Assembly: GCA_009767595.1 (NCBI GenBank)
Contig: VSDK01023953.1
Location: 169,230-233,229, forward strand
DNA from: Symbiodinium kawagutii
Lineage: Eukaryota > Sar > Dinophyceae > Suessiales > Symbiodiniaceae
Direction: 5' to 3'
Length of the DNA: 64,000 bases
The position numbers were made by a program, and so were the translations under genes. This document shows, in pieces, positions 56,392 to 64,000 of the stretch. Every line of letters starts with the position of its first letter. Position 1 is the stretch's first letter. The notes beneath the pieces were generated by a model that ran no database searches, had not been told where the DNA came from, and was given only the letters and a program-made list of their open reading frames with translations.

Positions 56392-56457
56392 CACACTTCA
56401 ATTCACTTTGCTGCTCTCAGTTGGCACAGTTCTTTTTAGGCTTTGAATAAATGCACC

Positions 56458-56586
56458 ATGGTATTTGAGTTCATGCAGCCAGGGGAGCTGTGCATGTACA
56501 TCACCATTGAGTCAGCTGGCACAGAAGTGGGCGACCTCTTCTCAGAGAACGGATTCGCGTTTGCGCAGCTACGCAGCTATATGTAG
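56458..56586 (+). CDS. Exon of an unknown protein
   Basis: The 42-residue frame reads MVFEFMQPGELCMYITIESA, GTEVGDLFSENGFAFAQLRS, YM, then TAG. It could end earlier at a splice donor. Probably in the same gene as the exons at 56203 and 56959. Confidence 0.5.
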   Translation: MVFEFMQPGELCMYITIESAGTEVGDLFSENGFAFAQLRSYM

Positions 56587-56958
56587 CTTGTACATGCTTA
56601 TAGGAATTTATACATAATATATACATATATGCATTGCAATATATACTATAGGATTTCTCTGCTGACAGTCCAGGGTTTGTAGCATCTCAGCATGTGAGCC
56701 TGCAATGCAATGGGCACGAGGAAGATGCATCAAGTCCCGGAGAACTCGGTCTGCTTTGCATGTTTGACTACAGGCCTTCGTTTCCGGTTTCCAATCAACT
56801 TCCATCAGATCAGCCAGAAGGTCAATTCGACAGACTTGATAAGAGATGATAAAAGGATATTGAACTTTGTAATTGCATGAAATTTGAGATGATAAGATCA
56901 CAGACATCGTATGATGATTTGAGGTTTTGGGTTTCTGAGGATCGATCCGTAGCATAAG

Positions 56959-57048
56959 GTGCAGCGCCAGGTGGGATTTGAGTGGAAAGGGGAGGAACTG
57001 GATCTGCAGAAGACAGCTGCAGACTATTCCTTCAACCCATCTGAACAG
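56959..57048 (+). CDS. Exon of an unknown protein
   Basis: Acceptor GCATAAG and donor CAG|GTGGGG enclose exactly 30 codons: VQRQVGFEWKGEELDLQ, KTAADYSFNPSEQ. Phase 0 at both ends. Not recognised. Confidence 0.65.
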
Positions 57049-57368
57049 GTGGGGACCTCGAGCGGTTCTTGTATGACATTGAACCCATGCAGGATCAGTC
57101 AGCAGATATGAAGTTCATGTGCAGAAGAAAGATGAAATAATGTACTGACCAAGTCGGACGTTGGTAGCAAAGGGTACATTTCAAGGCAGCAGTGCTTTTC
57201 TTCTAATTACTTTACGCCTGGACATCACATCATGACTTGCATCTAGCCTATTGCATCCTGTTGCCACGGCTCCAACTTTCTCAATGGAAGAGTGTAAGAG
57301 CAGATATAATTCCGAAAAGAGTTTGAATAAGCTTGATCTGTCAATGTTCACTTTCTCATACTTTGCAG

Positions 57369-57437
57369 GTGGAACTGCTTTGCTTCCCAAAGACGGAAGA
57401 GTTCATGGAACACGTCGAGAAGGAAAGAGTTGGGAGT
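57369..57437 (+). CDS. Exon of an unknown protein
   Basis: Acceptor CTTTGCAG, frame VELLCFPKTEEFMEHVEKER, VGS. Phase 0, so it can follow the exon ending at 57048. The donor is unclear; GA or GT options lie near 57415-57450. Confidence 0.55.
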
Positions 57438-57509
57438 TGTGATGCATTGTGTGATGTTGTGTGTGTGCTTTTAGATTTCTGAATCAAGTATGCACTCACA
57501 TGATCTGGA

Positions 57510-57599
57510 ATGCGCGGAATGTCTCTGTGGTTTACCAACGGGGCACATGCAGATCCTAGGCCAGAACATTTTTTTGGGGCCTCACTTAAGGCCAAGAAG
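57510..57599 (+). CDS. Exon of an unknown protein
   Basis: The frame reads MRGMSLWFTNGAHADPRPE, HFFGASLKAKK, then donor AAG|GTGATG. The 5' border is uncertain. Confidence 0.45.
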
Positions 57600-58015
57600 G
57601 TGATGGCACCTGCTGAAGCACAGCTGTACCGTAGATGTAGCATACAGAAGCACTCAGAAGCATCCGTGCTTCACATTTTGCACGTTACTCACGTTACATA
57701 TCAGGCTGCAGTGGCATCTGCATCCGTGAGTCTAGCACTGAGGACTGAGAACTAACAGAGGAGAATTTCCACTGCCAAAAGGGTCACAACGAAACTTGAG
57801 GAAAAAACTGACGCAAAGGCAGCACAAGGGCAGCACTTTGGGTCACGAATCAATTCCTATGAATTTGTTGTCAGTTGTGGTCAGCCTCAGGTTCAAAAGC
57901 AAAGGCCGATGCTGTGATCGCCTCAGTAATTCGGTGTGTCATGGCTTGTCAAAATGGTTAAAATTGGCTCTTTGATGCTGGTTGCTGACGGTTGCTGTAT
58001 GCTGTTTGCATTTAG

Positions 58016-58061
58016 CCTTGGAAGATTCGGATCTGGAAGACTTGGGATTCTCAGAATGCAG
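58016..58061 (+). CDS. Micro-exon, acidic
   Basis: Acceptor GCATTTAG, frame LEDSDLEDLGFSEC, donor CAG|GTTGCC. Confidence 0.5.
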
Positions 58062-58065
58062 GTTG

Positions 58066-58135
58066 CCATGCCTTGCCATGCCTTGCCATGCCTTGCGATG
58101 CCATGCCATGCCTTGCCATGCCTTGCCATGCCTTA
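58066..58135. repeat. GCCATGCCTT 10-bp tandem repeat
   Basis: Seven copies with variants GCGATGCCAT. It starts within a few bases of the predicted splice donor at 58062. Confidence 0.9.
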
Positions 58136-58153
58136 TTGCTCAATATGGAACTT

Positions 58154-58233
58154 GTCTTGCCGATTTCCTGGCGGCCTGTGAGGCAAAGATCAGTCGGCCC
58201 GAGCAGGACCAGGCGGATTCTTTGGAACATTGA
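58154..58233 (+). CDS. Candidate terminal exon
   Basis: The frame reads LADFLAACEAKISRPEQDQ, ADSLEH and stops at TGA. Charged C-terminal character. Confidence 0.45.
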
Positions 58234-58420
58234 AGCGACTTCCGATCATTTTTCATTTTGTTTTTCCATGGGTGCCTTTTGTCCAAGGCCTCCAAAAAAA
58301 GGAAAGTCGAAGCCAGCTCTGTAGAGGCTTGCGGCTTGCTGTAATGCTCATTATGGGTTGCTGTGGGAATGTTTGTGTGCTAGAACACTTTTGGGCAAAG
58401 CTGCTGACATCTGCTGGCAG

Positions 58421-58472
58421 GTGAGATCCGAGAAGACTGAGACCTCCAAAGCTGAGCAGAAGAAAGTTCGAG
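58421..58472 (+). CDS. Micro-exon, charged
   Basis: Acceptor TGCTGGCAG, frame VRSEKTETSKAEQKKVR, donor CGAG|GTTGAC. Confidence 0.5.
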
Positions 58473-58560
58473 GTTGACGGAGGGCAATGCGGCATGCTTT
58501 TCATGGCACTCTACGCTTGTCTTTGAATGTACTTTCGACATCTTTGGACTTGAATCTTCA

Positions 58561-58665
58561 GAGGTGCTGGCAAAGAAAATGCACCCAAAGTGTCTTGCCT
58601 CAATTGTTCTGGCGCAAAATCTAGCATTGACTGACAAGAAACATTTAGAATCTAGCAGGGAGTAG
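58561..58665 (+). CDS. Candidate exon
   Basis: After ATCTTCAG the frame reads VLAKKMHPKCLASIVLAQNL, ALTDKKHLESSRE and stops at TAG. Not recognised. Confidence 0.35.
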   Translation, partial: EVLAKKMHPKCLASIVLAQNLALTDKKHLESSRE

Positions 58666-59425
58666 ACTGCTCTGCTACTTATCTGTCAGGCTATGGGATG
58701 CTTGTGTTTAAGCTGAGGCCAAGCCATCAAGTACAAAAGGTTCAGGCTGGCAAGGGAGGTTCAAACTGAGTGTACTGATTGGCATGGTCTAATTCAGAAA
58801 CATAGTTTCTTGATGCCGTCCCTTCTTATGTCCCTTCTCACATCTTATTGTTGGACCAGCAGAATGGTTGTATTTGATCTTATTTGTACTTCCTCGGGGA
58901 TCCTCATCCAAAGCTCCTAACTGAACAAGGCAGGTGCCAACGGCAAGTAAGTAGACATAAGTAGACTAGACCTTCGATTGGTGTAGAATTAAACTTTCAA
59001 TCAACACTCCATTTCTTGTCAATGCTTTTACCTGCTGCATTGTTTTGAAGGATTAGTTGAAGTGACCGTGCTTTGGCCAAAGTTGGAGAGTCCATGGGTC
59101 AGTTGCCCCGTAGAATCTCGCTTCGTCTCACTTCGTATATTCTTTGGCACGCGAGGCAAACCACTAACCTGCCATGATCTTAGATCGCAAGCCAACAAAA
59201 TCGTGTAAGAGCTGTCTTCAGGTTCCGAGCCACCCGGCCTGGAGGAACCAATTGAGCCGGTTTCCGAGCGTTGAAAATTTGAGCTGCAGTGTTTTCAGGA
59301 GTCAATTTTCTTTTTATGCCTGCAATCTGTTGAGGTTCCTGCAGAAAAACCCAAAGAAGGCCATTCCGGAGCACTTTGTGGCAGATCACTCTAGGTGCTC
59401 ATAGAAATTGCCTTCACTTCCACAG
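58666..59425. other. No firm gene
   Basis: A short frame after CTTCAG at about 59220 (SEPPGLEEPIEPVSER) may be an exon. The rest is intron-like. Confidence 0.35.
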
Positions 59426-59479
59426 GCGGGTGCTGGTCAGCGTTACGAAAAGTACAAGCATGGCAAGACAGTGAAGGAG
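59426..59479 (+). CDS. Micro-exon, basic
   Basis: Acceptor CTTCCACAG, frame AGAGQRYEKYKHGKTVKE, then GAG|GCGTGG, a GC donor of the same form as others here. Phase 0 at both ends. Confidence 0.55.
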
Positions 59480-60800
59480 GCGTGGTTTGATATGCATGTG
59501 TAATGCGGGTGTGTGACTTCACAGATTCCAAGCCTTTTATTGATTGACAGACTGATGCAGACACAGAATTCTTCCGCAGATTTCTGCATTTTGTACGAAC
59601 ATGTGCGACCACATTCGAACACAAGCCTTCAACCCTTCCCTTCACCCCAGATGCCCATTGCCTGCTGAGAGTTGTAGGCCTTAGCACTTGGTGCTGCAAA
59701 AGGGGACATCATCAACGACTGGCAGAAAGGTTTCTTCAAACGGACGAACTAAGATCGAAAGCTGCACGCCCAAGTGGCTGTGAACATGTTGACAATGGTC
59801 GCGTTTGAGTGGGGTCAATGATTTCTGCATCTGTGCAATGTGCAGAAAGTGCATGTTCTGCAAAACTCTGATCCAAGCAGATCGTTTTCAAAGCTGTGCA
59901 ATGCGAGGATATTTTTGATGTTTGTTGAAGTAGGCCAACATAGCAAAAGCATGCAATGTCTCAACGAAAAACATACAACACATTTTGCGTTTGAAAGTCT
60001 TCAAGCTGGATGTGCCTTTGTGGCCGGCTGGGAATCAGCTCGTGTCGGGGCAACGACGTGGCCAGGGGGAAAAGAACTTGTGCCAATACGCCGGTGTTTT
60101 GTGGGTTTTCAAGAGCTGAAGGTTGAGTGCCAATTCCTGAATGATTTTAGTTCAAATATGTTCAAATTAGGAATTTATACGTCTCACAAGATCTCTTGTT
60201 GTTTCCACTTTGATGCAGGGCGATCAGCAAAAGCTGCCTTTTTCAAACATTTTCCAATCGAGTTGAGTTATTTCATGATATTGGATTGGAATGTCAACGA
60301 TTCGTCGTGGCTCTGAACGATCTGTGCATTTACCATCATTTACTGGCCGTCCTTTTGGAGTCTCCACGATTTCCAAATGTCAGACTGTGGGTACGTATTC
60401 TCTGGGATTTTCCAGAGGGTCTGCTCCGAGGGCTGAGTTGACAAAGGCTTCACAACTAGGGACCGGGCACCGATACCTTGAAAGATTCAAGCGTTGGCAA
60501 TGCCTTACCGCTAGGGCCCTCTGCTCGGGGCAGTTTAGGGGAGATAAAATTGCCCACTATTCTTATATCATTGTGATGGATTTTGTATTTATGTATGATC
60601 ATCATTGATCATTCACTTGCCATGTCCTTCAGTGTCAATGTACCGGCACTTTCAATTTCAGAGTACAAACGGACTGTCTGACTAGTCTTCCAATGGTACT
60701 CCAGCAGCATTGCTAGCTGGTACATATTTTGAGCTAGATTTAAGCTAGTAGTGAGTGAAAGGACGCTATTTGTGGAATATTTGCTGTAAGTTGCCCACAG
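59480..60800. other. Intron-like, possible undetected exons
   Basis: A frame at about 60001-60120 (LDVPLWPAGNQLVSGQRRG, QGEKNLCQYAGVLW) may be coding but has no clean borders. Confidence 0.35.
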
Positions 60801-61640
60801 GTGAAGGATGAGGAAAAAGAGGAATTCTCCAATTCAAGGCATATCAGACATGTGCTGGATTTGAGACAGTCTGAGACAAATCCGGCTCTGACTCTATGAG
60901 TCCAAAGCTATCTTGAGCAGTGTAGGCTCGGAGATGACGATGCAAGCCCAGCAAGGAAAGACAAGAAGGATAAGAAGAAGGATAAGAAAGCCAAAAAGGC
61001 ACCTTTTTGTTTGAACGTGCTTGGACTGTTGCGCTCAGCATGTGACTTTGACACTGTAGCCATTTGAACACTTGCCAGGCAGCAAAGAAACTAAAAAAGA
61101 TGGAGAAGAAGGCTGCAAAGAAGGCCCTTGGAACAAAGAAGATCCACTTTGAATCAGACATCGTTAGTTTAGCATGGATGGCACAGGATAAGAAGGCGAA
61201 GAAAGAGGCAAAGCTTCTTGAAATTGAAAGAGCAATGCAGGAGCTGCGCGCAAAGGGCCTATCTAAAATGTCAAGTCCTCGTTATCTATGACGGTCCTGC
61301 ACATTGCATCAGAATGATTTGGTGACCGCTTTTAGTTGCAAATTGCGAACCTAGGGGCACAACTGAGGATTTGGATATATTTGGAGCATTTCGATTCATT
61401 TCCATGCATTTCCTAATTTTTCTCCTCTACTTCTCTACTTCCTGGCTATTCCTTTCTTCTACTTCCTTTCCTCATTTCTTTCTTCATTTCTTTCTTCATT
61501 TCTTTCTTCATTTCTTTCTTCATTTCTTTCCTTTGCTTTGAGAATTTCTTCAGAATATCACCGTCGGTGAGCTCCAGGAAGCGAAAGGTTCTTCTTTCAA
61601 GCGGAAGAAGAGTTGCTCCAGTTCCTCAAGCAGCTCCTAG
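60801..61640 (+). CDS. 3' end of a gene for a lysine-rich protein with Ser-rich C-terminus
   Basis: Five exons in matching phase. 60801-60838 (VKDEEKEEFSNS plus AG) follows TTGCCCACAG and has a GC donor. 60956-60998 (KDKKDKKKDKKAKK) has a GC donor. 61079-61123 (AAKKLKKMEKKAAKK) has a GC donor. 61187 to about 61260 reads DKKAKKEAKLLEIERAMQEL, RAKG. 61554-61640 reads NITVGELQEAKGSSFKRKKS, CSSSSSSS and ends at TAG. The Lys/Glu blocks predict a charged helix or nuclear-type tail. MMTAG2 proteins also end in Lys-rich tails, so this could be the far 3' end of the gene starting at 46.8 kb or earlier, but the exons between do not clearly fit that family. Confidence 0.7.
61440..61540. repeat. 12-bp TTCATTTCTTTC tandem repeat
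   Basis: Six copies of CATTTCTTTCTT immediately upstream of the last exon of the Lys-rich gene, forming its polypyrimidine tract. Confidence 0.9.
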
Positions 61641-62649
61641 GGACTCCAAGGACCTCCTAGGCCGCTGCTTGGAGTTTGGAGTTCTGCGCTGTGGAGATCT
61701 CTGCTTGAAGTGGGATGGTACAAACAATTGCTACTAATCATTAGTATGCATTCGCAGCATTCGCACTCGTTTCATCTCGTTTCTATTCATTAGTTACGTT
61801 TAAGTACTATCATCTACTATGATCTACTAGCAAGATCTATCAAGTACTCAAATCAGTGAGAGTTTACTGTGCAGTTCATGCTTTGTTCCCAATCCAGGTG
61901 CCACCGCATGTGAGCGAAATATGCTTTCGGGCGTTGCTCCCATGAAGGATTCGACACAATGCAGGTGAGCTCGGAATGCTCAGTATTTTTCCAGAAGTTC
62001 TCATGGAATTGGTTGATGGGTTTGACTAATGAGATCAAGCGAGAATCAACATGAGAATCACTGTGCTGTTTCAATTTGTTTCAACTATCACAATTCATTT
62101 CATTCCATGCGTATGCATGCATTTGGTAGAACTTAATAAAATAGCAGCAGAACTACGAGAACTCCGAGCTGCTGAGATAGAGCGCTTCAGAGTCCCTTTC
62201 TGGAGCACTGCCCCACATGCGGTGGCCAAAAACAAAGTGCAATTGTGATGGGTAGACGAGACGACATGCCATGACCTGTCAAGATGTATGTGCTGTAATT
62301 CGGATATGGTGTTGTGTATACTAATGCTGTGTATTTTTAAGTACATGTGTGTACTGTACTTGTTCGAGTTTGCTGTACCGACGTGTAAATGATATCAAAC
62401 GTATGATTCGTAGTGTTTCTCATTCAATTTCCCAGCATTGCATTGTATTTCATTGCATTGTAGTACGGATCGCTGGGATTCTCGTCTTGTGCTGCCTGGT
62501 ATGGCAATGTGACATGACGTAGAAGACATGTCACATGGTCCAATTTGATGTGATGTGTCCGTATTGTTCATGTAATTTGGCTCTAAGAAGCTCAAACTAT
62601 CTCGAACTCAAACTTTCCTGAGTTTTTTTTTGTGAACGATCACCTAGTT
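61641..62649. other. Intergenic region before the VWD-like gene
   Basis: AT-rich with short ORFs only. Just before the gene there is a T-run (62613-62621). Dinoflagellate promoters are reported to use TTTT-type motifs instead of TATA, so this run is a possible but unproven core element. Confidence 0.4.
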
Positions 62650-63924
62650 ATGTCGGCCATGGCCTTGCTCTATGTCTTTTTGGTGACGGCAGTTGCTGAC
62701 GAGCCCAACTGCTTGCTGCAAAAGGCTGACTCCGAACTCTCAGTGAATCGCAAGCACTTGCAGCACTCGGTCAAGGTCGATCCTGTAGCGCCTCCTGGCT
62801 ATGAGTTGTACTGCGGCCCCAATTGCAGGTGCACTCAGTTTAATTCTGATGTTTTTACAGGCTCTCCCCAAGCTTGTGCGAACAGGTGCGAGTTCTTCAA
62901 CGCCCCCGGCTTCATTTGGAGCACAAGGCTCCAGAAGGATTGCCGGTGCTGCTTCAACTTTGAGGAAGTCCCTGATGGAAATGGATGGTACTTGTTTGGA
63001 CCTCCACGCCCAGCAGATGTCGAGGGTGATCCCCACATCACTACGTTGGATGGAAAACACTACACCCTTTTGCAGCAGGGTTCCTTCTCATTGTGGCATT
63101 TGTCAGGATTGGAGACCAACTTCCCTTCAGGGAAGTTTACTCAGACATTTCCAATTGATTGGCAAATTTTCACACACTATTCAGGGCACCAGTCCTTTAC
63201 CAAGGGCTTGCTTCTCGTAGACAAATCGGGAGGATCCATGCGGCAAGTTCTTGAGATGACTTCGCAAGATTGCAGGTGGAAAGCACGGAAGGGAAATGAA
63301 GACTGGAAAGCAGTCAACAAGGCAGAGCTCATTTTCGTCCCAAATGGACCGGACTATGTGACAGGCTTCAACTTGAGCAGCGCCAATGGAGAGAGTGGTG
63401 ACAAGTTTCCCAACCGCGTGCGCTTCAACATGAACACCATGCAAGGGAAGTCTGACATTGCCATCCTCAGCCTGAGTTGCAGACCCGGTCACAACATCAA
63501 CCTTCAAATCCAGATGACAAGGGGAACAGACCGTCAGTTTGTTGACGGAGAGATGAAGGTAGCGCGCAAGTCGTTCTCCACCATGCAGATGTCGACCGAC
63601 TCCGAATTCTCCGCAATGGAGATATCGACCGACTCTGAATTCAGTGTGCAGGACAACTGGCAAGAGTTGGGTGGAAGTGAAATGGCAGCCATGTACTTGC
63701 AGCAGTTTGATACAGGCAAAGCTAGCGAGCTTCTCCACATGAGCTGCAGCCCTGCTGAAGAAACCCAAGCCAAAGAGACATGTTCCAAGCATTTGGGAGG
63801 CCTGGTGCACGGCAGCGCGGATGACTCAGTGTTCTTGAAAGACTGTGTCTTCGACCTATGCCACGGCGCTGGTGAGACGCAAGCTGAGCTTACAGCAGAG
63901 CTTCTCGAAACCACGAGAGCCTAG
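62650..63924 (+). CDS. Secreted cysteine-rich protein with von Willebrand factor D-like domain
   Basis: A 424-residue single-exon ORF. The frame is open from a GTG at 62632, but the first ATG is 62650 and opens a signal peptide (MSAMALLYVFLVTAVA, cut near residue 16-17). Residues about 50-108 are Cys-rich (YCGPNCRC...CANRCEFF...KDCRCC) with spacing like a PAN/apple-type or small disulfide domain. Residues about 125-300 start with EGDPHITTLDGKHYTL, the hallmark of a VWD domain, and include GSFSLWH and further beta-strand-like segments. Residues 310-332 hold a short duplication (STDSEFSAMEI / STDSEFS). The C-terminal part has C366, C378, C399 and C404 in a C8-like arrangement (KDCVFDLC). VWD domains occur in extracellular adhesive proteins. 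Lack of introns contrasts with all neighbours and suggests a retrocopy. Confidence 0.8.
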   Translation: MSAMALLYVFLVTAVADEPNCLLQKADSELSVNRKHLQHSVKVDPVAPPGYELYCGPNCRCTQFNSDVFTGSPQACANRCEFFNAPGFIWSTRLQKDCRCCFNFEEVPDGNGWYLFGPPRPADVEGDPHITTLDGKHYTLLQQGSFSLWHLSGLETNFPSGKFTQTFPIDWQIFTHYSGHQSFTKGLLLVDKSGGSMRQVLEMTSQDCRWKARKGNEDWKAVNKAELIFVPNGPDYVTGFNLSSANGESGDKFPNRVRFNMNTMQGKSDIAILSLSCRPGHNINLQIQMTRGTDRQFVDGEMKVARKSFSTMQMSTDSEFSAMEISTDSEFSVQDNWQELGGSEMAAMYLQQFDTGKASELLHMSCSPAEETQAKETCSKHLGGLVHGSADDSVFLKDCVFDLCHGAGETQAELTAELLETTRA

Positions 63925-64000
63925 ACAACTCCAGGGTGATCGAGGATGCATGTTGCAGAAGAAGCACATACATATGCTCTTCTGTGGCGCGTGCATCTAC

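Noticed and set aside
61050-61070. Possible relic spliced leader (TGTAGCCATTTGAAC)
   Set aside because: Only about 10 bases match the dinoflagellate leader (GTAGCCATTT), the rest diverges, and it lies inside an intron of the Lys-rich gene.

Overview
The window reads as nuclear DNA of a dinoflagellate, probably a Symbiodiniaceae or Suessiales relative. This is inferred from several things together: a DIRS-type retroelement with a cytosine-methyltransferase-like domain, very small exons in long T-rich introns, splice donors that appear to use GC and GA as well as GT, TTTAGGG-like DNA, abundant short tandem repeats, and SPRY and ankyrin coding patches. No species can be named from the sequence alone. 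Bases 1-72 are unsequenced (N).

Region 1 (about 1.19-9.69 kb) is the best supported object: a nearly intact 8.5-kb tyrosine-recombinase retrotransposon of the DIRS/Ngaro/PAT kind. It has split direct repeats in the order A1 - ORFs - B1 - A2 - B2. A1 and A2 are 61 bp and identical. B1 and B2 are 244 bp with 2 mismatches. It carries four overlapping ORFs on the plus strand: a Gag-like protein with an RGG tail, a reverse transcriptase/RNase H polyprotein, a tyrosine recombinase, and an unrecognised membrane protein. In the polyprotein a C5-MTase-like domain sits inside the RT palm, between motifs B and C. Reading frames are open and the repeats nearly identical, so the copy looks young.

Region 2 (about 10-46 kb) is mostly intron-like and intergenic DNA with scattered short exons. 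They include a SPRY-domain exon (20.6-21.4 kb), ankyrin-like patches (15.1 and 22.6 kb) and about twenty unassigned exons. Most are on plus; two candidates are on minus (18.5 and 44.0 kb). Tandem repeats, a small inverted-repeat element (16.2 kb) and a CACAA-rich array (15.9-16.6 kb) fill the spaces. The exons cannot be assigned to transcripts without RNA evidence.

Region 3 (about 46.8-61.6 kb) holds an MMTAG2-family gene pieced together from eight small exons (46.8-50.1 kb), then further exons of unassigned genes (51-59.5 kb), then the 3' end of a gene for a lysine-rich protein with a serine-rich C-terminus (60.8-61.64 kb). That end may belong to the MMTAG2-like gene or to another one.

Region 4 (62.65-63.92 kb) is an intronless gene for a secreted cysteine-rich protein with a von Willebrand factor type D-like domain.

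Exon boundaries were placed by eye from reading frame and AG/GT, GC or GA dinucleotides and should be taken as approximate unless described as frame-consistent.
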